Shown here one piece after another: positions 1 to 8,809 of a stretch of DNA of 64,000 nt. Each line of letters begins with the position of its first letter. Within the stretch, counting starts at the first letter, position 1. The notes under the pieces are model-generated. The model saw only the letters and a program-made list of their open reading frames with translations, was not told the DNA's origin and did no database searches. Source of the stretch: an uncultured Clostridia bacterium. Lineage in GTDB: Bacteria > Bacillota > Clostridia > Oscillospirales > Ruminococcaceae. The DNA lies in assembly GCA_944382875.1 (NCBI GenBank), contig CALWNQ010000003.1:1-64000 (forward strand), written 5' to 3'. The translations under genes and the position numbers were made by a program.

Positions 1-214
1 TCCACTGCATCCCTTACAGTGTAGCACAGACCTTGGAGAGGGTCTCTAATCACTACTACTCCATAATACAAGGATGAGAGATAGTGAAAAACTAATTTTG
101 GTTCTAAATATCCGTGGATGTTTTAGGTGCTTAGAGTAGCTAAATCTTAATTCTTGTATAATTAGGATATATTTGACAAGAATTTTGATATAGTAAATTG
201 AAAGGAGAATACTT
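1..214 (+). other. Non-coding leader inside the mobile element
   Basis: No credible gene is seen here. A TATAAT hexamer at 157-162 could be the -10 box of the small gene that starts at 215, but no good -35 box sits upstream of it. A TTGACA at 173-178 has no matching -10 before the ribosome-binding site at 201-207. The stretch is AT-rich like the recombinase genes that follow, so it belongs to the same element, whose left end lies outside the window. Confidence 0.3.
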
Positions 215-472
215 ATGGATAATGATACTTTGCAAAAACTTAGCGAAATGCAAAATGTCGATATTCGTACAGTCAACAAAGAAGATTTAGTTGATCTAAA
301 TAGCGTAAAGATTGATGAAACTTTACCTATTCCTGAACGGGTTGACTCCTTTATTCAGCAGATCAAGAATCCATATTGTTTCCGTATAGGAGATGTAGCA
401 GTTAAAGTGGTGTACAAAGAAAATGGGCCTACGTTTCAGCAGAATATTGAAGAAGCTTTACGTATAGTCTAA
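215..472 (+). CDS. Small conserved mobile-element protein (DUF6870-like)
   Basis: An 85-residue acidic soluble protein with no signal peptide or membrane segment. The start is supported by AAAGGAG at 201-207, seven bases before the ATG. The pattern VDIRTVxxxxLVD near residues 15-27, followed by a charged linker and IKNPYCFRIGDVAVKV near residues 50-66, resembles small proteins of unknown function that I recall from integrative elements of Clostridia, often near the recombinase genes (possibly DUF6870). It lies 134 bases upstream of three serine recombinases, so it is probably cargo or an accessory factor of that element. I do not assign a function. Confidence 0.65.
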   Translation: MDNDTLQKLSEMQNVDIRTVNKEDLVDLNSVKIDETLPIPERVDSFIQQIKNPYCFRIGDVAVKVVYKENGPTFQQNIEEALRIV

Positions 473-504
473 TACAGGGAATGTATGGAATTTCAGAAAA
501 AAGG

Positions 505-533
505 TAGAATTATTTTCTGAGATATGCTACAAT
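505..533 (+). promoter_or_regulatory. Candidate promoter for the recombinase operon
   Basis: An extended -10 box, TGC-TACAAT at 525-533, lies 74 bases upstream of the first recombinase start. The -35 region 17 bases upstream (505-510, TAGAAT) is poor, as is common for extended -10 promoters. No terminator is visible between 472 and 607, so read-through from the small upstream gene is also possible. Confidence 0.35.
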
Positions 534-606
534 ATGAATGGACTAAATCACATACTCACCCTGATACAAAAATCACTTGTTGAGAATTTGTAGAGGAGTG
601 AGTGAA

Positions 607-2259
607 ATGAAACAAATCACCAAACAGTATCAAGCTGCGGTTTATGTACGTTTATCCAAGGAAGATATCGCTGCGCTCTCCGGCAAAAAGGCGGAGAGCG
701 ACAGCATTGCTAACCAGAAACAATTTATTTTTGATTATCTTAAGGACAAATCTGATATTCATATAGTTTCCATTCGAGAAGACGATGGGTATACTGGAAC
801 AAACTTTGACCGACCAAATTTTCAGCTTATGTTGGAAGACATCAAAGCTGGAAAAGTAAACTGTGTTGTTGTCAAAGATTTGTCCCGTTTCGGCAGAGAA
901 TATATCAATGCCGGAAAGTATATTGATCGTCTTTTTCCGTTTTATGGTGTTCGATTGATTGCAATCAATGATGGAATTGACACGATTACAAAAGATTCAT
1001 CAGATACCTTAAACATTACTCTAAAAAATCTGATCAACGATAATTATTGCCGAGATATTTCTTTAAAAATTCGAAGCCACTTAGAGATCAAACGCAAAAA
1101 AGGTCAGTTTACCGGTTCTTTTGCGCCATATGGATACAGAAAGGCAGAAAATGACCACAATCGATTGGAAATCGACGAATATGCAGCAAATGTTGTGCAG
1201 GATATCTTCCGCTGGAAATTGGAAGGAATGAGTCAGGATAGTATTGCAAAGCGGCTTACGGAACAAGGTGTACTATCCCCTATGGATTACAAACGAAGTC
1301 AGGGAGAAAATTTTAAAACAGGGTTTGAAACAGGTAGTAAAACAAATTGGACTGCTGTTGCAATCCGTCGTATTTTAACAAATCCTGTCTATATTGGCAC
1401 TTTGATCCAAGGAATCAGGACAAAACCTAACTATAAAATCAAAACAGTTATTGTTAATGAGGAAGACAAATGGATTAAGGTAGAGAATAATCACGAAGCG
1501 ATTATTACCCGGCGGAGTTTTGATCTGGTTCAGCGCTTAATGCTATTGGATACACGAACAGCACCCGGTCAGACTAAGGTTTTTCCACTTGCTGGATTAG
1601 TTGTTTGCGGTGATTGCCAAAGCCCTATGACCCGTCTCACAATACCTTGCGAAAAAAAGAAGTATCAATACTATGTATGTGATGGAAATCGAAAAAAGAA
1701 TGGTTGTTCCAGTCATCGTATTTCAGAAGAACAACTTCTGTCATCTGTTCTGTCGGTGCTTCAGGAGCATATTAAGCTGATCTGCGAAATGGATGCATGT
1801 CTGAAGGAAATTCAGAATACCCCTTTACGCAAAATTCATACAAGAAAACAAGAAGAACGGATTCAAAAGGTAGAAGAACAAATTTCACGGTATAAACAAC
1901 TGAAAATATCCTTGTATGAAGATATGCAAGATGGATTGCTTTCCAAAGAGGATTATACTGACATTCGAACTCAGTATGATCTCCGAATTCAAGAAGCCCA
2001 GAAAGTGCATGTACAACTGCTAAAGGAGCGCGAAATGGAATTATCCGATCAAACGAAACCCCATGAATGGGTGCAAGAATTTATAGCACATCGAAGCCTT
2101 CAGGAATTGAATCGTATTGTTGCAGTAGAATGTATTGAAAAAATCTATGTTTATGAGGGGAAAAAATTAGAAGTAGTTTTTACTCATATGCAAGATTTTA
2201 CCAAACTCTTGGAACACATTCAGCAATTACAAAACGAAGATCGTAAGGAGGTGATCTAA
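607..2259 (+). CDS. Large serine recombinase, first of three
   Basis: A 550-residue site-specific recombinase of the resolvase/invertase superfamily. The N-terminal catalytic domain carries YVRLS near residue 13 (nucleophilic serine) and KDLSRFGRE near residues 90-100. A recombinase domain follows, then a zinc ribbon (CGDC, then YYVCDGNRKKNGC) and a C-terminal coiled coil. I chose the ATG at 607 because AGAGGAG at 592-598 is spaced eight bases from it and the domain begins just after. An in-frame TTG at 577 would add ten residues without a ribosome site. Its stop abuts the next gene, so the three are co-transcribed. Large serine recombinases integrate and excise elements by cutting both att sites with 2-base staggers. 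Whether this copy is catalytic by itself is not known. Confidence 0.93.
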   Translation: MKQITKQYQAAVYVRLSKEDIAALSGKKAESDSIANQKQFIFDYLKDKSDIHIVSIREDDGYTGTNFDRPNFQLMLEDIKAGKVNCVVVKDLSRFGREYINAGKYIDRLFPFYGVRLIAINDGIDTITKDSSDTLNITLKNLINDNYCRDISLKIRSHLEIKRKKGQFTGSFAPYGYRKAENDHNRLEIDEYAANVVQDIFRWKLEGMSQDSIAKRLTEQGVLSPMDYKRSQGENFKTGFETGSKTNWTAVAIRRILTNPVYIGTLIQGIRTKPNYKIKTVIVNEEDKWIKVENNHEAIITRRSFDLVQRLMLLDTRTAPGQTKVFPLAGLVVCGDCQSPMTRLTIPCEKKKYQYYVCDGNRKKNGCSSHRISEEQLLSSVLSVLQEHIKLICEMDACLKEIQNTPLRKIHTRKQEERIQKVEEQISRYKQLKISLYEDMQDGLLSKEDYTDIRTQYDLRIQEAQKVHVQLLKEREMELSDQTKPHEWVQEFIAHRSLQELNRIVAVECIEKIYVYEGKKLEVVFTHMQDFTKLLEHIQQLQNEDRKEVI

Positions 2260-3963
2260 ATGGCGAGAAAAAGCCGAAAAGTTGTTGCTTCAGCTCCTTC
2301 TCAACCTCCAGCTCCAATTCAAAGAACGCGGTACCAAGCCGGATTATATGCAAGAATTTCAGTGGAGAATGAAAGAAAACGTGAGGCTGATTCCATAGGA
2401 ACTCAGATACAGCTACTGAAAGACTTTGCCGAAAATAATGACATTCCAATTCATGATATTTATGTAGATGATGATATTTCAGGTACAGACTTTTTGCGTC
2501 CCGAGTTTTCCCGAATGATCAATGATGCTCGTGATGGAAAGATCAATTGTATCATCGTCAAAGATTTATCACGTTTTGGACGGAACCTTGTGGAGACAGG
2601 TGAATACATTGAGATGGTTTTTCCCTTTTTGGGAATTCGATTTATTTCGATTCTTGATCATTTTGACTCTTTGACAAAACAGGTTGATATTGGCGTTCAA
2701 ATAAAGAATATGATAAATGAGCTTTATGCCAAAGATACCTCAAAAAAAATCTGTTCTGCTATGCGTTCAATTCAAAAACAAGGGAAATTTGCTGGCAGTA
2801 GAGCACCATATGGCTATGAACGACATCCGGATGACAAGCATATGTTAGTTACAGATGCTGAATCGGCACCCGTTGTAAAGAAAATTTTTGAATTGTATGC
2901 TCAAGGAGAAACCCTTCATGCAATTGCCATGATGTTAAACCAACAAGGAATCCCTTCTCCTGGAAGACGGCTCTATGATCTTGGAATGACTGCTTCTGAA
3001 AAGTTCAAAAACTCTAAATGGTATATGCCTACGATACGTCGGATTCTTTCCGATCCTATTTATTTAGGCTGGATGGTAAGTGGAAGATATGCTTCAGATT
3101 ACTATATATCAGGTGAAAAAGGGAGCAAGCCGGTTCCAAAGAACCAATGGATTATTACAAAAGGTACTCACGAGGCAATCATTACAGAAAAGCTATTTGA
3201 TATTGCTCAAAGTTTCCTAAGCCAAAATAAAGAGCAACGAAACCGGGATAGAAATGTCAATTCCCAAAGCAAAAAGCAAAGTCTTTTCCAATCAAAATTA
3301 CGATGTGGAGAATGTGGAAAAGCTATGTTTTTGCGTAAAAAGAAAAATCATGGCCGCGAAACCTGGTGGTATTTTTGCGCCTTACATGAACATTATGGCA
3401 GTGATTACTGTAAAAAGAAAGCAATCAAAAAGGATGAATTGGAAGCACTGGTCTTTCATCTGATTCAAAAGCAAATGTCCTTGTTTCTGGATGCGAAAGC
3501 ACTGATTTCTGATCTAAATAAAACCCATAGCAGTAAAACAAAATATCAAATCTATCAGGAACAGATCAAATCGAATCAAAAGCAAATAGATCGGTATATG
3601 CAATTAAAAGCAGCACTATACAGCGATTTTGCTAATGGAACAATTTCGGAATCGGATTATATTGCCATGGGACAGGAATACGCCAAAAAGTCAGATGAAA
3701 TCCGTATCTTCTTGTCTGAACTAGAAAAAGAGGCTCGTAAGTATGCCCCTCAATATACGGGTAGTGAACATTGGTCACAAATTGTGGAGCAATTCCATCA
3801 TCAAGATTATTTGGATGCAAATATGGTTAATGCCTTTATTAAAAAAATCACATTGTATGAGGATGGACATATCGAAATAGAATTCAATTTCCGAAATGAA
3901 ATTGAAGAAATTCTTCTTTGGGCATCTATACGACAAAGAGAGGCGGAACGATATGCAGGGTAA
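2260..3963 (+). CDS. Large serine recombinase, second of three
   Basis: A 567-residue serine recombinase. The catalytic serine lies in YARISVEN near residue 31, after a basic proline-rich N-terminal tail absent from its neighbours. KDLSRFGRN and the zinc ribbon (CGECGKAM, then a WYFC segment and YCKKK) are present, followed by a helical coiled-coil region. The ATG directly follows the stop of the first recombinase, and AAGGAGGTG at 2245-2253 is a near-perfect ribosome-binding site. It shares the same architecture as its neighbours but diverges clearly in sequence, so this is an old triplet and not a recent duplication. Confidence 0.93.
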   Translation: MARKSRKVVASAPSQPPAPIQRTRYQAGLYARISVENERKREADSIGTQIQLLKDFAENNDIPIHDIYVDDDISGTDFLRPEFSRMINDARDGKINCIIVKDLSRFGRNLVETGEYIEMVFPFLGIRFISILDHFDSLTKQVDIGVQIKNMINELYAKDTSKKICSAMRSIQKQGKFAGSRAPYGYERHPDDKHMLVTDAESAPVVKKIFELYAQGETLHAIAMMLNQQGIPSPGRRLYDLGMTASEKFKNSKWYMPTIRRILSDPIYLGWMVSGRYASDYYISGEKGSKPVPKNQWIITKGTHEAIITEKLFDIAQSFLSQNKEQRNRDRNVNSQSKKQSLFQSKLRCGECGKAMFLRKKKNHGRETWWYFCALHEHYGSDYCKKKAIKKDELEALVFHLIQKQMSLFLDAKALISDLNKTHSSKTKYQIYQEQIKSNQKQIDRYMQLKAALYSDFANGTISESDYIAMGQEYAKKSDEIRIFLSELEKEARKYAPQYTGSEHWSQIVEQFHHQDYLDANMVNAFIKKITLYEDGHIEIEFNFRNEIEEILLWASIRQREAERYAG

Positions 3964-5560
3964 GGTACTGGCTATGTACATTCGTCTTTCAGATGAAGAT
4001 GATGACAAGAAGAGTCAAGAAAAATCAGAAAGCAATAGCATTACCAATCAACGCAGTTTGTTAATGGAATATTATCGGCAACATCCTAATTTAGCAGTAT
4101 ATCAAATTGAGGAATTTTGCGATGATGGATTTACCGGAACTAATTTTGAACGGCCACAATTTCACAAAATGATGGAGAAAGTCCGTAATCAAGAAGTTCA
4201 TGCAATTCTTGTGAAAGATCTTTCCCGTTTTGGGAGAGATTACCTTGAGGTCAGCGGCTATCTGGAATTGGTTTTGCCTATTTTTGGAACAAGATTTATT
4301 TCAATAAATGACCATTTTGACAGTTTTGATCATATGGGAACAACCGGAGGGATGGAACTGGCTTTACGTAACCTTATCAACGGAATGTATAGCAAGGATC
4401 TTTCACTAAAATTGAAAAGTTCTTATCAAACTAGATCAAAACGTGGAGAGTTTTTGGGTGGACAAGCGTTTTACGGATATAAAATGGATCCCAATCACAA
4501 AAAGAAAATTATTGTTGATGAAAATGTTCGCCATATCATTGAAATGATTTTTCAGATGTGTATAGATGGATCGACTACCCGTCAAATTGCCAGTTATCTG
4601 AACCAGTACAAAATTCCATCGCCTACCGAATATAAAAAGTTAAACGGGATGTACTACAACGGTGTTGTACTGGAAGAAAAAAGTATTTGGCTAGGTACGA
4701 CAGTTCGTAAAATTTTGACAGATGAACGTTATACTGGTAAAATGATTACAGGTAGACGTCAGCGGTTTGGAATACGCGGCACAAAATCGCAGGCACTCCC
4801 AAGGGATCAATGGATTATTGTCGAAGGAACCCATGAACCGATCATTACAGATGAAATTTTCCAAAAGGCAGCAGCATCACTGGCATCCAGAATTCGTACG
4901 ATCAATCAGAATACGGCAGGACATCGTAAAGACAATCTTTTTGTATGCGGATTTTGTGGACGGAAACTTTCAAAATCGAATGGTAAAAAAACATTGCTCT
5001 TCTGTACCAAAGCTAGTTCTTCTTCAGGAACTGAATGTGAAAATATTCGGGAAGATATGGAAATTCTACAAGAGAAAACATTGTCTATTCTTCAAGCACT
5101 GTCTAGTATTGTCCTGGACAAAGCAAATTTTGTGAAAAAGAATGGTGCTTCTGAACTTGTCACTTTGCAAAAGGAACTGGATCGTATGGAAAAACGACGC
5201 AGGCAAATTTCTAAAGGCAAAAGTTCATTATATGAGGAATATCACGATGGTCGTATTTCACGTGAAAAATTCATAAAGATCCAAGCGGAACATTTAGCTG
5301 AGGACGATCATTTGAAAGAAAAAATATCTGCTATCCAAAAGCAAATGGAAAAAAAGCAGAATGAAAACGCAATTCTTCATTCAGTCGGGAAAGAAGCAGA
5401 ACAGATTCAGGCATTATCAAAATATAACCCAAATGTAATTAGTCGCTTAGTTGAAACCATTTTTGTCTATCCAAATTCCAGAATCGAAATTCAATTAAAA
5501 AATCGTGATGTAGCAGAACTTATCAAAACAAGTATGCAGCAGAATTCCCATATAATCTGA
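3953..5560 (+). CDS. Large serine recombinase, third of three
   Basis: A 535-residue serine recombinase. The catalytic serine is in MYIRLSDED near residue 12, KDLSRFGRDYLE follows near residue 90, and a zinc ribbon (CGFCGRKL, then a C-terminal pair of cysteines around FCTKA and TECEN) precedes a coiled coil. The start at 3953 overlaps the end of the second gene by 11 bases, implying translational coupling. A longer in-frame start at 3896 lies inside the upstream gene and has no ribosome site. A terminator follows the stop at once, and then the host spoVAC fragment, so this gene forms the right edge of the element. Confidence 0.92.
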   Translation: MQGKVLAMYIRLSDEDDDKKSQEKSESNSITNQRSLLMEYYRQHPNLAVYQIEEFCDDGFTGTNFERPQFHKMMEKVRNQEVHAILVKDLSRFGRDYLEVSGYLELVLPIFGTRFISINDHFDSFDHMGTTGGMELALRNLINGMYSKDLSLKLKSSYQTRSKRGEFLGGQAFYGYKMDPNHKKKIIVDENVRHIIEMIFQMCIDGSTTRQIASYLNQYKIPSPTEYKKLNGMYYNGVVLEEKSIWLGTTVRKILTDERYTGKMITGRRQRFGIRGTKSQALPRDQWIIVEGTHEPIITDEIFQKAAASLASRIRTINQNTAGHRKDNLFVCGFCGRKLSKSNGKKTLLFCTKASSSSGTECENIREDMEILQEKTLSILQALSSIVLDKANFVKKNGASELVTLQKELDRMEKRRRQISKGKSSLYEEYHDGRISREKFIKIQAEHLAEDDHLKEKISAIQKQMEKKQNENAILHSVGKEAEQIQALSKYNPNVISRLVETIFVYPNSRIEIQLKNRDVAELIKTSMQQNSHII

Positions 5561-5568
5561 TTCCATCC

Positions 5569-5597
5569 ATTCCCACAGTTTTGTGGGAATATTTTTT
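5569..5597 (+). terminator. Rho-independent terminator of the recombinase operon
   Basis: A perfect 9-bp stem (ATTCCCACA at 5569-5577 with TGTGGGAAT at 5582-5590), a 4-base loop and a T-rich tail to 5597. It begins nine bases after the stop of the third recombinase. It also shields the downstream spoVA genes from the element's promoter. Confidence 0.85.
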
Positions 5598-5625
5598 AGT
5601 GAATCCTTGACACAATCAGAAGGTC
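5598..5625 (+). other. Probable element-chromosome junction (attachment site region)
   Basis: Translation in the frame of spoVAC matches the SpoVAC C-terminus from about Gln-Ser-Glu-Gly (5613 onwards). Upstream of this it becomes element sequence with the terminator, and composition changes from AT-rich to GC-rich. The crossover of the serine recombinase must therefore fall close to 5598-5625. Serine recombinases exchange at a central dinucleotide; GA at 5619-5620 is one possible core, but this cannot be fixed without the other end of the element or an empty site. Confidence 0.55.
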
Positions 5626-5732
5626 TGATCCTTGGCCTTGGAGCCAAACTTTTTACCATTGCTGGGCCGGTTCTGGTATACGGAACCGCCGCATCCTGTC
5701 TATATGGGCTGATTTATGCCCTGCTGCGATAA
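5610..5732 (+). pseudogene. spoVAC: 3' fragment of spoVAC, interrupted by the mobile element
   Basis: The reading frame ending at the TAA at 5730-5732 encodes SEGLILGLGAKLFTIAGP followed by VLVYGTAASCLYGLIY, which matches the last membrane segments of the SpoVAC spore dipicolinic-acid channel protein. SpoVAC is normally about 150 residues; only about 40 remain. No start codon with a ribosome site precedes it, and the three recombinase genes lie immediately upstream. The 5' part is presumably on the far side of the element. It sits 14 bases before spoVAD in the usual spoVAC-spoVAD-spoVAE order, so the identification is firm. Confidence 0.85.
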
Positions 5733-5746
5733 GGAGGCGATGCGCA

Positions 5747-6775
5747 GTGGCAAAACGATTGGGGGGTGGCGTCCTGCTGCTCCAAAATGCTCCATCTATC
5801 GAGGGATTTGCCGCCGTCGGTGGCCGGATGGAAGGCAAAGGCCCCCTCGCAGCCGAATTTGACGAACTGAATGAAGACACCACTTTTGGCGAAAAGAGCT
5901 GGGAAAAAGCAGAGAGCCGGATGCAGAAAAACGCAGTCAGCCGGGCACTTGCAAAGTCAAATACAGCTCCCGGTGAGGTGGATATCATCTTTGCGGGCGA
6001 CCTGCTAAATCAGTGTACCGGCTCAACCTATGGCTTGCGGGAACTGGAAATTCCCTTTGCAGGGCTATATGGCGCCTGCTCCACCATGGCCGAAAGCCTC
6101 TGCATGGCTTCTCTGTTTGTGGAAGCGGGATTCGCAAACCGTGCGGTTGCTGTTACTTCCTCTCATTTCTGTTCCGCAGAGCGGCAGTTCCGTTTCCCAC
6201 TCGAATACGGCGGACAGCGTCCTCTCACCGCCCAATGGACCGCCACCGCTTCAGGAGCTGTAATTGTAGGGAATTCTGGCAAACCACCGTTTGTCCGGGC
6301 TGCTGCCATTGGAAAAATTTCCGATCCCGGCATCACCGACGCCGCCAATATGGGAGCTGCTATGGCTCCTGCTGCCGCCATGACCATTACGGAGTATTTC
6401 TCCCGTACCGGAAAAAGCCCCGCTGAATTTGACCGGATTTTCACCGGAGATTTGGGCGCTGTTGGTACCGAAATTCTTTTAAAACTACTCAAACAGAATA
6501 GCCTCGACCTTACCGGCATCCATCAGGACTGCGGCTTACTCCTCTTTGACCGGCAGACGCAGGATGTCCACGCCGGCGGTTCCGGATGCGGATGTTCCGC
6601 TTCGGTGCTCTGCGCCCACATCCTGCCCCGCGTCCGCAGCGGGGAATGGCAGAATGTCCTCTTTGCGGCGACCGGCGCACTGATGTCTCCCACTTTGGTC
6701 CAACAGGGGGAAAGCATCCCCGGTATCTGCCATCTGGTGCATCTGTCCCATCAAAATGGAAAGGAGGCTTGCTGA
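5747..6775 (+). CDS. spoVAD: Stage V sporulation protein AD
   Basis: A 342-residue thiolase-fold protein, the usual length of SpoVAD, which binds dipicolinic acid on the outer face of the spore inner membrane during loading and release of Ca-DPA. It uses a GTG start preceded by AAGGAGG at 5731-5737. Recognisable segments include an N-terminal block with PSIEGFAAVGG, a Cys in GLYGACSTMAES near residue 110 where thiolases carry the active-site cysteine, and GSGCGCSASVL near residue 280. It overlaps spoVAE by one base (TGATG). Normally transcribed in the forespore under sigma-G; here its natural promoter is separated from it by the inserted element unless the element is excised. Confidence 0.93.
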   Translation: MAKRLGGGVLLLQNAPSIEGFAAVGGRMEGKGPLAAEFDELNEDTTFGEKSWEKAESRMQKNAVSRALAKSNTAPGEVDIIFAGDLLNQCTGSTYGLRELEIPFAGLYGACSTMAESLCMASLFVEAGFANRAVAVTSSHFCSAERQFRFPLEYGGQRPLTAQWTATASGAVIVGNSGKPPFVRAAAIGKISDPGITDAANMGAAMAPAAAMTITEYFSRTGKSPAEFDRIFTGDLGAVGTEILLKLLKQNSLDLTGIHQDCGLLLFDRQTQDVHAGGSGCGCSASVLCAHILPRVRSGEWQNVLFAATGALMSPTLVQQGESIPGICHLVHLSHQNGKEAC

Positions 6776-7146
6776 TGGAAATTTTCTTCCAGCTTGTTAA
6801 AGCATTCCTTGCGGGAGGACTGCTCTGTGCAATCGGGCAGATACTGATCGACCGCACCAAACTCACACCGGCGCGGATTCTTGTATCCTATGTGGTGGCT
6901 GGTGTCATTTTGGGCGGGCTTGGCTGGTATCAACCATTCATTGACTTTGCCGGGGCTGGTGCTACTGTCCCGCTCACCGGATTTGGCGCTCTTCTCGCCA
7001 AAGGTGTAAAGCAGGCCGTGGATGAAAACGGACTGCTTGGAATCCTTTCCGGAGGACTGACTGCCGCTTCCGCCGGGATTGCCGCCGCGATTTTATTCGG
7101 ATTGCTGGCTGCCCTTCTCTTCAAACCGGGAGATAAATCTGATTGA
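6775..7146 (+). CDS. spoVAE: Stage V sporulation protein AE (SpoVAEb type)
   Basis: A 123-residue integral membrane protein with about four hydrophobic segments, starting KAFLAGGLLCAIGQILID and containing GAGATVPLTGFGALLAKG. This is the classic SpoVAC/SpoVAE family signature of the spore Ca-DPA channel. The ATG at 6775 overlaps the spoVAD stop and is preceded by AAGGAGG at 6761-6767; longer in-frame extensions lie within spoVAD and are not real. It is the last gene of the spoVA fragment and is followed by a strong terminator. Confidence 0.93.
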   Translation: MEIFFQLVKAFLAGGLLCAIGQILIDRTKLTPARILVSYVVAGVILGGLGWYQPFIDFAGAGATVPLTGFGALLAKGVKQAVDENGLLGILSGGLTAASAGIAAAILFGLLAALLFKPGDKSD

Positions 7147-7163
7147 ATTATCAGAAATTCATA

Positions 7164-7202
7164 AGGAAACCAGCTTTCAAGATGATTGAAAGCTGGTTTC
7201 CT
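7164..7202. terminator. Bidirectional terminator between spoVAE and the GH4 operon
   Basis: A perfect 16-bp inverted repeat (7164-7179 with 7187-7202) around a 7-base loop, between the convergent stops of spoVAE (7146) and the GH4 gene (7209). The T-tracts are weak on both sides, so efficiency is uncertain, but position and stem strength fit a shared terminator. Confidence 0.75.
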
Positions 7203-7208
7203 GTTAAT

Positions 7209-8783
7209 TTATTCAGATTGTTGAGAATGATCCTTGAATCCTGTTTGATTAAGAAGTTCGTCCAAACCGGTAGAATTCTTGGCTTCTTCCGCTTTTTTGC
7301 GTTCTTCTTCCGCTTTCTTGGCACGGGTTTTTTCTCTGTATGCTTTATAATCATCCAGAGTTGCGGGATGCTCAATCGGCACAGCCACGCACTTTTTAGG
7401 AGTGATACGAGGTTCATTCGCAAGGCGATATTCCGCCTCCGCAATAGCTTTTTGATACTGTGGGAGCCATTCTTTCTGCTCAACCAACATTTCGTCAACC
7501 ATCTGCCAGATTTCGGGAGGAGTGAGCATTGCACCTGTCAGCGGGTCAAACATCATTGCCTGGCGGAGCAGTTTGTCGTCCCCTGTCACTGCTGCTTTGA
7601 CAGCCATCCGCTGGACAGTGATGTTACTCAGGCATGCTGCAGCACAGCCATCAGGCAGATCTCCTACGCGAGGAATGTTGATCCCGTTTGCATCAATATA
7701 ACCCGGGACTTCCACGATAGCATCTTCGGGAAGATTGGAAATGCAGCCGTGGTTAATAACATTAAAATATCCACGATAAAGACGTCCCGTTTCAAGTCCC
7801 TCAACAATATATGAGCCATGCTCCAGACCGCGTTCCGCAGGTACAAACTCAAAAGGCGGTTCATTTTCCAAGTTCTTGTATTCTGCTTCAAACTGATCTC
7901 TTGCTTCATAAAGATCCAACAGATATGCGCCTGTGTCCTCGCTTTCAATCTCACAGTCAGGCGGGCAATTCATCCAGTTGTTAAAATCCCCGGGACGTTT
8001 GCGGTACCAAGCATTGTACTCACTGGCATGACAATTAGATTCGGTCACATAATAACCAAGACGGCGCATCATATCAATCCGCAATTTTTCACCTTTGGAA
8101 AAACGAGGATGCTTTTCAAAAGCTTCCAGCATTTCGGGAATCATATCTTTTCCCTTATGGTTGACACGAATGTACCAGGTCATATGATTGATGCCGGCAC
8201 AGATAATGTCCAGTTCATTTTCGGGGATTCCGAGCGCCTGGGAAATTTGCCAGCGTCCATACATAACGCCGTGACAAAGGCCAACTGTCCGTACTTTTCC
8301 ATATTCGTTCATAGCCCAGGTTATCATAGCGTTGGGATTTGCATAGTTCAGCATCAGGCAATCCGGTGTACAAACCTCACGGATGTCTTTGCAGAAATCC
8401 AGCATCGCAATAATTCCGCGCTGCGCATAGATGATTCCGCCAGCAGCAAGGGTATCACCGTAGCACTGTGTAATACCATAGCGAAGCGGGATCTCAATAT
8501 CCGAACGCGCTACATCCAACCCACCAATCCGGACACAATTGAAGATATATTTTGCACCTTTCAATGCCTCCCGGCGGTCGGTAGACGAAAAAATTTTAAT
8601 ATTCAGTCCATTGTGATCAATATCACGTTGGATAACCGCACGTGCTTTTTCCAAATAATCGGCATTGATATCATTGAAGGCAATTTCCATATCCCGAAAT
8701 TCCGGAACAATTAACAGATCTCGAACCAATTTTCTGGTAAAGCCCAGACTACCGGCTCCAATAAAGCACACTTTAAATGACAT
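7209..8783 (-). CDS. GH4 alpha-glycosidase (NAD- and metal-dependent)
   Basis: A 524-residue member of glycoside hydrolase family 4, which cleaves alpha-glycosides by transient NAD-dependent oxidation at C3. It has a Rossmann start (FIGAGSLGFTRKL), the metal-binding CHGV motif with Cys170, and GINHMTW with His200. CHG-type motifs have been linked to the alpha-glucosidase-like GH4 subgroup, whereas MelA-type alpha-galactosidases carry CHSV, so specificity is only a guess. The C-terminus from about residue 480 is an unusual Lys/Glu-rich helical tail. The start at 8783 follows AAAGGG; a longer form reaching 8849 would overlap the upstream gene. Last gene of the 18-gene operon. Confidence 0.88.
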   Translation of the reverse strand: MSFKVCFIGAGSLGFTRKLVRDLLIVPEFRDMEIAFNDINADYLEKARAVIQRDIDHNGLNIKIFSSTDRREALKGAKYIFNCVRIGGLDVARSDIEIPLRYGITQCYGDTLAAGGIIYAQRGIIAMLDFCKDIREVCTPDCLMLNYANPNAMITWAMNEYGKVRTVGLCHGVMYGRWQISQALGIPENELDIICAGINHMTWYIRVNHKGKDMIPEMLEAFEKHPRFSKGEKLRIDMMRRLGYYVTESNCHASEYNAWYRKRPGDFNNWMNCPPDCEIESEDTGAYLLDLYEARDQFEAEYKNLENEPPFEFVPAERGLEHGSYIVEGLETGRLYRGYFNVINHGCISNLPEDAIVEVPGYIDANGINIPRVGDLPDGCAAACLSNITVQRMAVKAAVTGDDKLLRQAMMFDPLTGAMLTPPEIWQMVDEMLVEQKEWLPQYQKAIAEAEYRLANEPRITPKKCVAVPIEHPATLDDYKAYREKTRAKKAEEERKKAEEAKNSTGLDELLNQTGFKDHSQQSE

Positions 8784-8809
8784 AGCTGACACCCTTTCTG
8801 TATTGAAAA

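Noticed and set aside
173-178. TTGACA as the -35 box of the small mobile-element gene
   Set aside because: No -10 hexamer lies at the right distance before the ribosome-binding site.
46-279. A 77-codon frame on the minus strand
   Set aside because: It overlaps the small conserved gene at 215-472 and lacks a ribosome-binding site.
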